A DNA stretch of 64,000 nt, from assembly GCF_000425405.1 (NCBI RefSeq), contig NZ_KE384366.1, positions 46,837-110,836 on the forward strand, written 5' to 3'. Source of the DNA: Ferrimonas kyonanensis DSM 18153. GTDB lineage: Bacteria > Pseudomonadota > Gammaproteobacteria > Enterobacterales > Shewanellaceae. This document shows, piece by piece, positions 1 through 9,033 of the stretch. Below the pieces are notes generated by a model. That model had not been told where the DNA came from. It was given only the letters and a program-made list of their open reading frames with translations, and made no database searches. A program made the position numbers and the translations under genes. Numbering within the stretch: position 1 is the first letter of the stretch; every line of letters begins with the position of its first letter.

Positions 1-2
1 TG

Positions 3-161
3 GACCACGAACATGAAGACATTCGAGTGCTGGTGTTGCCCCGCGCCGACGCCTATCAGTGGGTGGAGCAGGGAAGAATCGACAATGCCAGCAGTGTGAT
101 TGGGCTACAATGGCTTGAGCTGAATCATCATAAACTGGAGCGTCGGGTCGATCATGGCTAA
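3..161 (+). CDS. nudF: ADP-ribose pyrophosphatase NudF, C-terminal fragment
   Basis: The reading frame is open from the window edge and encodes the last 52 residues of a Nudix hydrolase that cleaves ADP-ribose to AMP and ribose-5-phosphate. The segment EDIRVLVLPRADAYQW followed by IDNASSVIGLQWLEL matches the C-terminal dimerisation strand and helix of NudF as I remember it. The catalytic Nudix box lies outside the window. Its stop overlaps the start of yqiB by 8 bases, which indicates translational coupling. The order nudF-yqiB-cpdA-yqiA-parE is the same as in Escherichia coli, which supports the call for so short a fragment. Confidence 0.85.
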   Translation, partial: DHEHEDIRVLVLPRADAYQWVEQGRIDNASSVIGLQWLELNHHKLERRVDHG

Positions 162-588
162 AGGCCGCCACTCGCTGGCAAAGCTGCACGCACTTTATGG
201 CCGCAACTATTTGCGGCTGCTGCCCCTGGTGCCGGAGACCGTCTCTCAGGGCCAACACTGGCACCTGAATCTGGCACCCAATGTGGAGCTGGGGTTCTGT
301 CTGCTGGAACAAACTCGCTACACCCAGGTGTTACAGATTCAACGCTGGTTGCCTTCCAGTGCCTGGCTGACTCTGCCGACAATGTCGGTTAGGATGTACC
401 ACGATGCTCAGCTTGCAGAAGTGTTAAGTGGTCAACAGATCTCTGGACTGTGGCCGGTATATGATTGGAAGACTGCCAAATTGTTACTTGCTCGGGACAG
501 GTTTCAGACGAACTTGTTTCTGGCTGAGATATTGGAATGTTTAGCGCCCCACCGGCTGAAATCGATGGCGGCTGTAGTTAGGGAGTAA
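154..588 (+). CDS. yqiB: DUF1249 family protein YqiB
   Basis: This 144-residue protein of unknown biochemical function belongs to the YqiB/DUF1249 family, which sits between nudF and cpdA in many gammaproteobacteria. The N-terminal segment LYGRNYLRLLPLVPE and the MSVRMYHDAQLAEV motif are typical of the family, and the length is normal. There is no signal peptide or membrane segment, so it is probably cytoplasmic. The ATG lies inside the end of nudF and cpdA begins 8 bases after the stop, so the genes are probably one transcript. The family assignment rests on recognisable motifs and position; no function is claimed. Confidence 0.85.
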   Translation: MAKGRHSLAKLHALYGRNYLRLLPLVPETVSQGQHWHLNLAPNVELGFCLLEQTRYTQVLQIQRWLPSSAWLTLPTMSVRMYHDAQLAEVLSGQQISGLWPVYDWKTAKLLLARDRFQTNLFLAEILECLAPHRLKSMAAVVRE

Positions 589-596
589 ACCGGCCC

Positions 597-1421
597 TTGA
601 GTGTTCGAGCCAAGGCATTGACGTTCCCTGCCCACAGGCAGGATGTTTGCATCGCACAAATTTCTGATCCCCACCTGTTTGCCGATAAAGGGGCGGAGTT
701 TCTGGGCCTGAATCCCTGGGACAGCTTTGAGACGGTGTTGAAGCAGGTGGCGCAGGAGCCGATCGACATGGTGATCGCCTCCGGAGACATCAGCCAGGAT
801 CACAGCATCGGTGCCTACCGCAATTTTGCCGATGCCGTGGGTCAACTGGGCCTGCCGGCCACCGCCCTGCCAGGCAACCACGATGCCTTTGACCGCATGG
901 AGCAAGGTCTGGCGGGCAGTGGCATCATGCTTGACCGGCGCATCATCCTCGGACGTTGGCAGTTGTTGCAGCTCGACAGCACCGTGCTGGGGCTGCCGGG
1001 TGGTCACCTCAACCATCATCGGCTGGAGTGGTTGGAAGCGGTGCTGACCCACTCTGCGGCTTACCACACCTTGATCGCCCTGCATCACCACCCACTGGAT
1101 ACCGGCTGTACCTGGCTGGACCAGCATCGTCTCGACAATGGACCTGAATTCAATGCATTGATTCAGCGGTTCGACACCGTTAAAGGGGTGATCTGGGGAC
1201 ACGTGCATCAGCAGATGGATCAGCGCATTGGGGGGATTCGAATGATGGCGGCGCCTTCGACCTCGATTCAGTTTCGTCCCCACTGCCATGACTTTACCCT
1301 GGATCATCTGCAACCGGGCTACCGTTTGCTGACCCTGGGTGCCGATGGTAGCATCGACACCCAAGTGAAACGATTGCCTGGTGACCAGTTCCAACCGGAC
1401 AGGACTGCATCGGGCTATTAG
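597..1421 (+). CDS. cpdA: 3',5'-cyclic-AMP phosphodiesterase CpdA
   Basis: A 274-residue class III cyclic nucleotide phosphodiesterase that hydrolyses cAMP to AMP in the cytoplasm, lowering CRP-dependent signalling. The calcineurin-like metal-binding motifs are present: SDPHLF near residue 24, a GDIS motif, GNHD near residue 98, and a late GHVH motif. Translation probably starts at the TTG at 597: the family has a short N-terminal extension before the DxH motif, a GGGAG sequence lies about 11 bases upstream, and no ATG fits. It lies between yqiB and yqiA in the nudF-parE cluster. Length is normal for the family. Confidence 0.92.
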   Translation: MSVRAKALTFPAHRQDVCIAQISDPHLFADKGAEFLGLNPWDSFETVLKQVAQEPIDMVIASGDISQDHSIGAYRNFADAVGQLGLPATALPGNHDAFDRMEQGLAGSGIMLDRRIILGRWQLLQLDSTVLGLPGGHLNHHRLEWLEAVLTHSAAYHTLIALHHHPLDTGCTWLDQHRLDNGPEFNALIQRFDTVKGVIWGHVHQQMDQRIGGIRMMAAPSTSIQFRPHCHDFTLDHLQPGYRLLTLGADGSIDTQVKRLPGDQFQPDRTASGY

Positions 1422-1432
1422 GCAAGGGACCT

Positions 1433-2008
1433 ATGCTGCTCTATATCCACGGTTTCAACAGTTCCCCCCAATCTGAAAAGGCGATGCAGGTACGGCGCTA
1501 TCTGGCGCACCACCATCCGCACGAACCGCTGGCGGTGCCCAGATTGGCGACCACCCCGACGGAGGCCATGGCCCAGTTGCAGGCGCTGGTGGCCCCGGCG
1601 GTCGCGGCCGGAGAGCCCCTGAGAATGCTGGGCAGTTCCCTGGGGGGATACTTTGCCAGTTACCTGGCTCAGAAGTACGGCGGTAAGGCGGTGTTGATCA
1701 ATCCGGCGGTGCGGCCCTATGAGTTGCTGCGGGATTATCTGGGGCCGCAACAGAATCCCTATACTCAGGAGCACTTTGAGGTGCTGCCTGAGCACATGAC
1801 TCAGCTAAAGGCGCTGGATACGCCGGTGATCAGCGAACCGCAACAGTTCTTGGTGCTGTTGCAAAGCGGCGATGAAGTGCTGGATTATCGTCAGGCTGTC
1901 GACAAGTACCACCACTGCCAGATGGTGGTGGAGGCGGGCGGTGACCACAGTTTTGTCAATTTCGAGCGGCAGTTGCCTGACGCCTGCCGGTTCCTGGAAC
2001 TGGCTTGA
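1433..2008 (+). CDS. yqiA: YqiA family alpha/beta-fold esterase
   Basis: A 191-residue alpha/beta hydrolase of the UPF0227/YqiA esterase family. The start MLLYIHGFNSSP carries the oxyanion-hole HGF motif. The nucleophile elbow GSSLGGYFA supplies the serine, and GGDHSF near the C-terminus supplies the histidine of the triad. YqiA of E. coli is active on short-chain acyl and palmitoyl-CoA substrates in vitro; the cellular substrate is unclear. It starts 11 bases after cpdA and ends 57 bases before parE, so it probably shares their transcript. No signal peptide is visible. Confidence 0.9.
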   Translation: MLLYIHGFNSSPQSEKAMQVRRYLAHHHPHEPLAVPRLATTPTEAMAQLQALVAPAVAAGEPLRMLGSSLGGYFASYLAQKYGGKAVLINPAVRPYELLRDYLGPQQNPYTQEHFEVLPEHMTQLKALDTPVISEPQQFLVLLQSGDEVLDYRQAVDKYHHCQMVVEAGGDHSFVNFERQLPDACRFLELA

Positions 2009-2065
2009 TTGCCGGTGATCACACTCGGTACTATGACCCTTAGTAAAATCGAATTGGACCCCTAG

Positions 2066-3958
2066 ATGACAACTCAATATACCTCTGATGCCATTGAGGT
2101 TCTGAATGGACTGGAGCCGGTTAAACGGCGCCCGGGAATGTACACCGACACCACCCGCCCCAATCACCTCGGGCAGGAAGTGATCGACAACAGCGTCGAT
2201 GAGGCCCTGGCGGGTCATGCCAGCTCCATTCAGATCATCCTTCATAAAGACCAGTCTTTGGAAGTGATCGACGATGGCCGGGGGATGCCGGTGGACATTC
2301 ACCCGGAAGAGGGGGTCCCGGGAATCGAATTGATCATGTGCAAGCTGCACGCCGGCGGTAAATTCTCCAACCAGAACTACCAGTTTTCAGGTGGTCTGCA
2401 CGGGGTGGGCATCTCGGTGGTGAACGCCTTGTCCTCCCGGGTGGAAGTCAGTGTTCGCCGCGACGGCCAGGTGCACGAGATCGCGTTTGAACACGGGGAT
2501 AAGGTTCAGGATTTGCAGGTGACCGGCACCTGTGGCCGCCGCAACAGCGGCACCCGGGTTCATTTCTGGCCCGATCCCAGCTACTTCGATTCCGCCAATT
2601 TTTCGGTGGCGAGAATGACCCACCTGCTGCGGGCCAAGGCGGTGCTGTGCCCGGGACTGAGGATCAAGTTTGACAACAAGGTCGCCGGTGAAGTCACCGA
2701 ATGGTATTTCGAGGATGGCCTCAAAGACTATCTGTATGACTCGGTCAAGTCGTGGCCGATGCTGCCTGAGGTTCCGTTTACCGGTGCGTTTTCCGCAAAC
2801 AATGAAGCGGTTGACTGGGCCCTGGTATGGCAGCCGGAGGGCGGCGAATCGATCACCGAGAGTTACGTCAACCTGATCCCCACCGCGCAAGGGGGAACTC
2901 ACGTCAACGGTCTGCGCCAGGGGCTGCTGGAAGCGTTGCGGGAGTTTTGCGAGTTCCGCAACCTGATGCCCAGGGGCATCAAGCTGGCACCAGAAGACAT
3001 CTGGGACAAGGTCAGCTACATCCTCTCCACCAAGATGCAGGATCCCCAGTTCGCCGGCCAGACCAAGGAGCGGCTGTCGTCCCGGCAATCTGCCGCGTTC
3101 ATCTCCGGCGTGGTTCGGGACGCGTTCAGCCTGTGGCTCAATGAGCATACCGAGCAGGCCGAGGCGATCGCCGAGTTCTGTATCTCCAGCGCTCAAACGC
3201 GTCTGCGCAAAGCCAAAAAAGTGGCCCGCAAGAAAATCACCTCGGGGCCGGCCCTACCCGGTAAACTGACCGACTGCACCACCACCGAGCCGATGCGCGG
3301 TGAACTGTTCCTGGTGGAGGGCGACTCCGCCGGTGGCAGTGCCAAGCAAGCCCGGGATCGGGATTTCCAGGCGATCATGCCGCTGCGAGGAAAAATTCTG
3401 AATACCTGGGAGGTGGACGCCTCTCAAGTGCTGGCGTCTCAGGAGGTGCACAACATCTCCATCGCCCTGGGCATGGATCCGGATTCCGAGGATCTGTCCG
3501 GGTTGCGTTATGGCAAGGTGTGCATCCTGGCCGATGCCGACTCCGACGGCCTCCACATCGCCACCTTGCTGTGTGCCCTGTTTGTGAAGCACTTTCGCAC
3601 CCTGGTGGAGCACGGACACGTGTACGTTGCCATGCCACCGCTGTTCCGCATCGATGTGGGTAAAGAGGTGCACTACGCCCTGGATGACAGTGAGCGCCAA
3701 GGCATTCTGGATCGCATCGCCGCCGAGAAGAAACGCGGAAAAGTCCAGGTCACCCGATTCAAGGGCCTGGGTGAAATGAATCCGGGGCAACTGCGGGAAA
3801 CCACCATGGACCCCAATACCCGTCGCCTGGTGCAGTTAACCGTGGACGATCAGCAGGCCACCGAGGCCTTGATGGACATGTTGCTGGCGAAAAAGCGGGC
3901 CAGTGATCGCAAAAGCTGGTTGGAAAGTAAGGGCGACCTGGCGGCACTGGAAAACTGA
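2066..3958 (+). CDS. parE: DNA topoisomerase IV subunit B
   Basis: The 630-residue ATPase subunit of topoisomerase IV, which with ParC decatenates daughter chromosomes. The N-terminal GHKL ATPase region contains EVIDNSVDEA (catalytic Glu38) and the glycine-rich lid GGLHGVG. The TOPRIM domain contains EGDSAGGS at about 418-425 and the metal-binding DADSDG motif. The C-terminal RFKGLGEMNPGQL motif is standard, and the length matches E. coli ParE. It is the last gene of the nudF-parE run and is followed by a hairpin terminator. ParC is encoded about 2 kb downstream, separated by two genes. Confidence 0.98.
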   Translation: MTTQYTSDAIEVLNGLEPVKRRPGMYTDTTRPNHLGQEVIDNSVDEALAGHASSIQIILHKDQSLEVIDDGRGMPVDIHPEEGVPGIELIMCKLHAGGKFSNQNYQFSGGLHGVGISVVNALSSRVEVSVRRDGQVHEIAFEHGDKVQDLQVTGTCGRRNSGTRVHFWPDPSYFDSANFSVARMTHLLRAKAVLCPGLRIKFDNKVAGEVTEWYFEDGLKDYLYDSVKSWPMLPEVPFTGAFSANNEAVDWALVWQPEGGESITESYVNLIPTAQGGTHVNGLRQGLLEALREFCEFRNLMPRGIKLAPEDIWDKVSYILSTKMQDPQFAGQTKERLSSRQSAAFISGVVRDAFSLWLNEHTEQAEAIAEFCISSAQTRLRKAKKVARKKITSGPALPGKLTDCTTTEPMRGELFLVEGDSAGGSAKQARDRDFQAIMPLRGKILNTWEVDASQVLASQEVHNISIALGMDPDSEDLSGLRYGKVCILADADSDGLHIATLLCALFVKHFRTLVEHGHVYVAMPPLFRIDVGKEVHYALDDSERQGILDRIAAEKKRGKVQVTRFKGLGEMNPGQLRETTMDPNTRRLVQLTVDDQQATEALMDMLLAKKRASDRKSWLESKGDLAALEN

Positions 3959-3979
3959 GTGCACCACGCCACCCTCAGA

Positions 3980-4007
3980 AAAAGGGTCGCCATCAGGTGG
4001 CCCTTTT
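3980..4007. terminator. Probable intrinsic terminator after parE, bidirectional
   Basis: AAAAGGG pairs with CCCTTTT around an inner CCA/TGG stem with a three-base bulge. A and T runs on both sides allow it to work for parE on the plus strand and for the convergent orphan gene on the minus strand. Confidence 0.7.
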
Positions 4008-4021
4008 CGATCGGGCGGAGC

Positions 4022-4360
4022 TTACCAGGCGGTGCGCTTTTTGCAGTCCATAAAGTTAAGGGCACTGACAACGCCGCTGGACCAGTCTTCTGCCAGTTCA
4101 CGTTTTTCATGGGCGACCTGCACCACGCATTTGGAAAAGCTGCCGCCCAGTTCGCTGCGCAGAGATTTTGCCGGGTAGGACAGACGGGCAGCCACCACCT
4201 GGTGGAGAGGCATGCGCCAATGCACCAGGCTGCCATCGGGTTCCTGGGTAACGGCGGTGGTTTCATTGATCCAGCCGCTGTCTTTGACCAAATCTTCCAG
4301 TTTTGGGCGGCGCGGCGTTGAAGGGCTGTTTTTATCCAATGTATTGATTACGCTTTGCAT
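4022..4360 (-). CDS. Hypothetical protein, 112 residues
   Basis: I do not recognise this protein. I place the start at the ATG ending at 4360, with AAGGTGGG upstream, because the 14 codons before it look like leader sequence. The product has no signal peptide or membrane span. It is mixed in charge, with a central segment WRMPLHQVVAARLSYPA, two well-separated cysteines and a tryptophan as its last residue. It reads convergently toward parE, sharing the terminator there. Codon use looks like that of its neighbours. It probably encodes a real cytoplasmic protein specific to this lineage; no function can be inferred. Confidence 0.6.
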   Translation of the reverse strand: MQSVINTLDKNSPSTPRRPKLEDLVKDSGWINETTAVTQEPDGSLVHWRMPLHQVVAARLSYPAKSLRSELGGSFSKCVVQVAHEKRELAEDWSSGVVSALNFMDCKKRTAW

Positions 4361-4820
4361 GGTTTTTACCCACCTTGTTGAGTGCTGGCGTATTAATAGC
4401 AAACCGTGATTGGTGGATTCTGTGACCAGTTCACACTAATGGATCTGCGGTTTTTTTAACCTCTCTTTCTGTGCTTGCGGTCACTAATGAGGTGCTGGTG
4501 TGGTGATGGTTGTCGCGTTTCTGTTTGGTTTTGTGATCTCCGGAATTTGCGAAATAATCACAAATTATTGATGTTAACCATCCGATTATAATAAATATTG
4601 AAGATCTGCTGGTCGGGAAACGCAAAGCTGGTTATCTGCCGGTGGTTTTTTCTTAACATTCGGGCAAACAACAGCCACCAGAGGGTTCAGTCTGTCTGTG
4701 AGTGCATATTCAGCCAATGCGCCGATTAATGCACTGTTTTTCTGAGCTCACAGTGTAGATGGCTTTCTTTGGCTGGCTGGTTGCACTAGGTTGGTGACAG
4801 TGACAAAAGGAGATTGTTGG
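4361..4820. other. Intergenic region upstream of two divergent genes
   Basis: This 460-base stretch is more AT-rich than its surroundings and contains no convincing ORF. It must carry the promoters for the orphan gene on the minus strand and the sugar dehydrogenase on the plus strand. One feature stands out: TTTGTGAT at 4530-4537 and ATCACAAA at 4557-4564 form an 8-bp inverted repeat with a 19-base spacer. It resembles split CRP half sites but has the wrong spacing. I see no RNA gene. Confidence 0.5.
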
Positions 4821-5912
4821 ATGCGGATAGTGGCGATGGTGAGTCTGTGGTTGTTGCCTGCCTGGGTGTGGGCGGTGCAGTTGCCGCCGGGATTTTCTCT
4901 GCAGACAGTGTCGGATCGGGTGCCCGACGCCCGGCAGATGGCCTGGGGAGCACAGGGGACCCTGTTTGTCGGTAGCCGCAAACAGGGCAAGGTGTATGCC
5001 TTGCGCGATCTCGATGGCGATGGCCACTATGAAACCCGCGACATCATTGCCAAAGGGCTGTTTATGCCATCCGGCATCGCGTTTCGTGACGGCGCCTTGT
5101 ACGTGGCGGCGGTGAACCGCATTCTGCGCTTCGATGACATCGAAGCCAACTTGATGGACCCCACCTATGAGGTGGCATTTGATGGCTTACCCAGCGATTC
5201 CCATCATGGTTGGAAGTTCATCCGTTTCGATTCGAGCGGTCGGTTGATTGTCCCCGTGGGGGCGCCCTGCAACGTCTGCAATCGGGGGCGGCCTTACGCC
5301 AGTCTGCTGGCCCTGCATCTGCAGAAGGGGCACTATGAGGTGTTGGCCACCGGGGTGAGGAACAGCGTCGGTTTTGACTTCCATCCCCGTACCGGTGAGC
5401 TGTTTTTTTCCGACAACGGCCGCGATCACCTGGGGGACGATTCACCACCGGATGAGATCAATCGCCTGAGCACGGCCGGAGCCGATTTTGGTTTTCCCTT
5501 TGTCCATGGTAACTCGGTGTTGGATCCGCAGTTTCGTACTTCCGAGGATCGGCTGCGGGCAGTTCAGCCGCCGTGGTTTGAACTGCAGGCTCACGTTGCC
5601 CCCCTGGGGGTGCATTTCTATCGAGGAACACAGTTTCCTGCTCCGTATCGGCAGGCGTTGTTCATCGCCGAACACGGCAGTTGGAATCGCAGCAGCAAGG
5701 TGGGTTACCGGGTGACCATGTTGCGAGAGGATGAGCAGGGAGCGCCTCAATATCAGGTGGTTATTGACGGTTGGCTTGATGGAGAACAACCTTTGGCCCG
5801 TCCGGTCGCTTTTCTTGAGCACCCAGACGGTTCGCTTTTGATTTCTGACGATTATAATGGTGCCGTTTACAAATTGACGTACACCGACTCGCCGGCCCAC
5901 GCGGATAGATAA
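4821..5912 (+). CDS. Exported PQQ-dependent sugar dehydrogenase-like protein
   Basis: A 363-residue six-bladed beta-propeller protein of the soluble glucose/sorbosone dehydrogenase superfamily, which oxidises aldose sugars with pyrroloquinoline quinone. The ATG at 4821 follows AAGGAG at ideal spacing and opens a signal peptide, [18 protein letters not shown], so the protein is probably periplasmic. Family features are [35 protein letters not shown] with the Asn-Gly-Arg-Asp loop, and [14 protein letters not shown] pair lies mid-protein. The stop overlaps the parC start by one base, so it is probably translationally coupled to parC. No PQQ synthesis genes are in the window; the substrate is unknown. 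Confidence 0.8.
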   Translation: MRIVAMVSLWLLPAWVWAVQLPPGFSLQTVSDRVPDARQMAWGAQGTLFVGSRKQGKVYALRDLDGDGHYETRDIIAKGLFMPSGIAFRDGALYVAAVNRILRFDDIEANLMDPTYEVAFDGLPSDSHHGWKFIRFDSSGRLIVPVGAPCNVCNRGRPYASLLALHLQKGHYEVLATGVRNSVGFDFHPRTGELFFSDNGRDHLGDDSPPDEINRLSTAGADFGFPFVHGNSVLDPQFRTSEDRLRAVQPPWFELQAHVAPLGVHFYRGTQFPAPYRQALFIAEHGSWNRSSKVGYRVTMLREDEQGAPQYQVVIDGWLDGEQPLARPVAFLEHPDGSLLISDDYNGAVYKLTYTDSPAHADR

Positions 5913-8173
5913 TGACAATGAGTGATGCAACTGAAATGAGCCTGGAAGGGATTGAGCAGCGGCCGCTGCACGCTTTCACCGAAGAGGCCTACCTGAACTA
6001 CTCCATGTACGTGATCATGGATCGTGCTCTGCCCCACATTGGTGATGGCCTCAAGCCGGTACAGCGGCGAATCATCTATGCCATGAGTGAGCTGGGACTG
6101 TCGGCCACCGCCAAATACAAGAAGTCCGCCCGGACCGTGGGGGATGTGCTGGGTAAGTACCATCCCCACGGTGACAGCGCCTGCTACGAAGCCATGGTCT
6201 TGATGGCCCAGCCTTTCAGCTATCGCTACCCGCTGGTGGATGGCCAGGGCAACTGGGGCGCCGCCGACGATCCTAAGTCGTTTGCCGCCATGCGGTATAC
6301 CGAGTCCCGCCTGTCTAAGTTCTCTGAGGTGTTGCTGGGAGAGCTGGGGCAAGGCACCGTCGACTGGGGCGTCAACTTTGATGGCACCATGAAGGAGCCG
6401 AAAACCCTGCCGGCTCGATTGCCTCACATCCTGCTTAATGGCATCACCGGCATTGCGGTCGGCATGGCCACCGACATTCCACCCCATAACGCCCGCGAAG
6501 TCGCCAACGCTTGTGCGCACCTGCTGGACAACCCCAGGGCCGAGCTGGAGCAACTGATGACCTTCGTTAAGGGGCCGGATTACCCGACCCGGGCGGAGAT
6601 CATTACCCCCCAGGCCGACATTGCCAAGTTGTACGCCACCGGTAAGGGCTCCATCAAGATGCGGGCGGTCTACCGCATCGAGCAGGGAGAGGTGGTGATT
6701 ACCGAGTTGCCGCACCAGGTGTCCGGCGCCAAGATTCTGGAGCAGATCGCCGCCCAGATGCAGGCCAAAAAACTGCCGATGGTCACCGATCTTCGCGATG
6801 AGTCCGACCATGAAAACCCCACTCGCCTGGTGGTGGTGCCTCGTTCTAACCGGGTCGATCTGGACCAGGTCATGGCCCACCTGTTTGCGACCACGGACCT
6901 GGAGAAAAGCTACCGGGTGAACCTTAACATGCTGGGGCTGGATCAGCGCCCGGCGGTGAAGGGACTGAAAACCATCCTGTCCGAATGGCTGGAGTACCGG
7001 CTGGAAACGGTGCGGCGGCGGTTGCAATTCCGTCTGGATAAGATTCTGGCTCGGTTGCACATCCTCGATGGTTTGCTGATTGCGTTTCTGAACATCGACG
7101 AAGTGATCGCCATCATTCGCAACGAGGATGAGCCCAAACCGGTGCTGATGGCCCACTTTGGTCTCAGCGAGAAACAGGCCGAAGCGATTCTGGATCTGAA
7201 GCTGCGCCACCTGGCCAAGCTGGAAGAGATGAAGATTCGCGCCGAGCAGGATGAGCTGGCGACCGAGCGCGATAAGTTGCAGCTGATTTTGTCTTCCGAG
7301 CGACGGATGAAGACACTGGTCAAAAAAGAGCTGCTGGCGGATGCCGAGACCTACGGTGACGAACGTCGCAGCCCGTTGCAGGAGCGGGGAGAAGCCAAGG
7401 CCCTGAGCGAAACCGAGCTGATGCCCACCGAAGCGATCACCGTGGTGATGTCTCAGAAAGCCTGGGCCCGTCAGGCCAAAGGCCATGAGGTGGACCCTGA
7501 GACGCTCAACTACAAATCCGGCGACAGCTACCTGTCTCATGCTCGAGGCCGCAGTAATCAGCCGGTAATTTTCCTGGAAAGTTCCGGTCGCAGCTACACC
7601 ACCGACAGCCACACCCTGCCGTCGGCGCGCAGCCAGGGCGAGCCGTTGTCCGGCCGCTTTAACCTGGTGGCGGGCGAGGTGCTGGAACACACTATGATGG
7701 GTGACCCGGAGGCCTTGTATCTGCTGGCAACCGATGCCGGCTACGGGTTTGTCTGTGCCCTGAAGGACATGATCAGCCGCAATAAGGCCGGTAAGGCGTT
7801 GCTGACGGTGCCGTTGGGTGCCCGGGTTGTGGCGCCGACGCTGGTGGCGGATCAGGCCAGTGATCGCTTGCTGGCGATCACCACCGAAGGGCGGATGTTG
7901 TTGTTCCCTATCGCTCAACTGCCGGTGCTGAGCAAGGGCAAGGGCAACAAGATCATCGGCATCCCCACCGAGCGAGTGAAAAACCGCGAAGAGTTCGTCA
8001 AACACCTGATGGTGGTGCCGGAAACGGCCGCAGTGACCTTGTGGGCGGGCAAGCGCAAACTGACCCTGAAGCCGGACGACCTGGCCCACTATCAGGGCGA
8101 GCGTGGCCGTCGCGGCAACAAGTTGCCCAGGGGGCTGCAGCGGGTGGATAACCTGGAGCTGGTTCAGGGCTGA
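5912..8173 (+). CDS. parC: DNA topoisomerase IV subunit A
   Basis: The 753-residue DNA-cleaving subunit of topoisomerase IV, working with ParE in chromosome decatenation. The catalytic tyrosine is Tyr129 in AAMRYTES. The quinolone-determining segment reads [10 protein letters not shown], with wild-type Ser89 and Glu93 at the positions commonly mutated in resistance. The C-terminal domain of pinwheel repeats ends in [10 protein letters not shown]. The ATG at 5912 overlaps the preceding stop by one base; a second ATG at 5918 is an alternative start. A strong terminator follows. The length matches E. coli ParC. Confidence 0.97.
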   Translation: MTMSDATEMSLEGIEQRPLHAFTEEAYLNYSMYVIMDRALPHIGDGLKPVQRRIIYAMSELGLSATAKYKKSARTVGDVLGKYHPHGDSACYEAMVLMAQPFSYRYPLVDGQGNWGAADDPKSFAAMRYTESRLSKFSEVLLGELGQGTVDWGVNFDGTMKEPKTLPARLPHILLNGITGIAVGMATDIPPHNAREVANACAHLLDNPRAELEQLMTFVKGPDYPTRAEIITPQADIAKLYATGKGSIKMRAVYRIEQGEVVITELPHQVSGAKILEQIAAQMQAKKLPMVTDLRDESDHENPTRLVVVPRSNRVDLDQVMAHLFATTDLEKSYRVNLNMLGLDQRPAVKGLKTILSEWLEYRLETVRRRLQFRLDKILARLHILDGLLIAFLNIDEVIAIIRNEDEPKPVLMAHFGLSEKQAEAILDLKLRHLAKLEEMKIRAEQDELATERDKLQLILSSERRMKTLVKKELLADAETYGDERRSPLQERGEAKALSETELMPTEAITVVMSQKAWARQAKGHEVDPETLNYKSGDSYLSHARGRSNQPVIFLESSGRSYTTDSHTLPSARSQGEPLSGRFNLVAGEVLEHTMMGDPEALYLLATDAGYGFVCALKDMISRNKAGKALLTVPLGARVVAPTLVADQASDRLLAITTEGRMLLFPIAQLPVLSKGKGNKIIGIPTERVKNREEFVKHLMVVPETAAVTLWAGKRKLTLKPDDLAHYQGERGRRGNKLPRGLQRVDNLELVQG

Positions 8174-8182
8174 TAACACACA

Positions 8183-8210
8183 AACGGAACCGCAACGGTT
8201 CCGTTTTTTT
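8183..8210 (+). terminator. Intrinsic terminator after parC
   Basis: A perfect 10-bp stem, AACGGAACCG with CGGTTCCGTT, closes a three-base CAA loop and runs into seven T residues. Confidence 0.92.
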
Positions 8211-8300
8211 ATGGCGCAGTGGCTACTCGTGGCCACGATGGTGGTAGCATAGGTGCGCCGTTATTGCTGGCTTTGGTCAGCCCGATTCAGACAGGGATAT

Positions 8301-8942
8301 ATGAAGTACCTCGACATGGAAACCTGGCCTCGTGCTCAGCAGTTTCATTTTTTCAATCAATTGGACCAACCCTATTTTAGCCTCTGCGCCGACGTTGAGA
8401 TCACCGCCTTGCATCAGTTGGGGCAGTCCGGTCGAATCTCGGTGTACCACGCCATCAGCCATGCCATCATGACCGTGGCCAATGAACTGCCCTGGATGCG
8501 TTGGCGCATACGGGGCCAACGGGTATTGGAGCACCCCAGGCTCAATGCCGGTCTGACGTCCCTGGGCGAGGATCAGCAGGTGCGGTTTACCCGGGTGGCA
8601 TTCAGTGAGGATTTTCAGGCGTTTTCCCAGGCGATGACCGAACAGTCACTGGCCTCGGTACGGCGCTCAGAGTTGTTCTCCGACCAGGATGACAGCGACG
8701 ATGACGCCATTTTCATGTCCTGTCTGCCCTGGGTTCGCTTTACCCAGATGACCAACCCGATGCCTTTGAGTCCGGCCGATTCGGTACCGAGGATCACCTG
8801 GGGCCGATACGACATACAGCCCGATAAGGTGGTGTTGCCGCTGGCATTTCAGATTCATCATGCCATTGCCGATGGTTTGCATGCCGGTCAGTTTTATCAG
8901 CAATTACAGCAACGTCTCGATGACTGCCACAACTGGGTATAA
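8301..8942 (+). CDS. CatA-like O-acetyltransferase
   Basis: A 213-residue member of the chloramphenicol acetyltransferase fold family, which transfers acetyl from acetyl-CoA to a hydroxyl acceptor. The catalytic motif HHAIADG places His187 and Asp191 where CAT has His195 and Asp199. The preceding strand motif PWVRFTQMTNPM and the DKVVLPLAFQIHH segment also follow the CAT pattern. I start it at the ATG at 8301 after AGGGA; an upstream in-frame start at 8253 would add a poor leader. It stands alone between the parC terminator and plsC, so it looks like a resident chromosomal gene. Whether it acetylates chloramphenicol cannot be told from sequence. Confidence 0.85.
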   Translation: MKYLDMETWPRAQQFHFFNQLDQPYFSLCADVEITALHQLGQSGRISVYHAISHAIMTVANELPWMRWRIRGQRVLEHPRLNAGLTSLGEDQQVRFTRVAFSEDFQAFSQAMTEQSLASVRRSELFSDQDDSDDDAIFMSCLPWVRFTQMTNPMPLSPADSVPRITWGRYDIQPDKVVLPLAFQIHHAIADGLHAGQFYQQLQQRLDDCHNWV

Positions 8943-8971
8943 AATTTGAGCGCACAGTTGTAACGAATTCG

Positions 8972-9000
8972 TTGTTTCGATGAGGGGAGTTGCCTATACT
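8972..9000 (+). promoter_or_regulatory. Sigma-70 promoter of plsC
   Basis: TTGTTT at 8972-8977 and TATACT at 8995-9000 are separated by 17 bases and lie 34 bases upstream of the plsC ATG. Confidence 0.7.
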
Positions 9001-9033
9001 GGGCGCCCCTGATTTGAGGAGAAAGATTCGCCG

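Noticed and set aside
4530..4564. CRP-like inverted repeat TTTGTGAT/ATCACAAA
   Set aside because: The 19-base spacer is far from the CRP half-site spacing of six bases, so I list it only as a note in the intergenic entry.
5867..8236. A 789-codon open frame antisense to parC
   Set aside because: It mirrors parC almost exactly. Its composition, rich in His, Gln and Arg, is that of a shadow frame in GC-rich DNA, and it has no family features.
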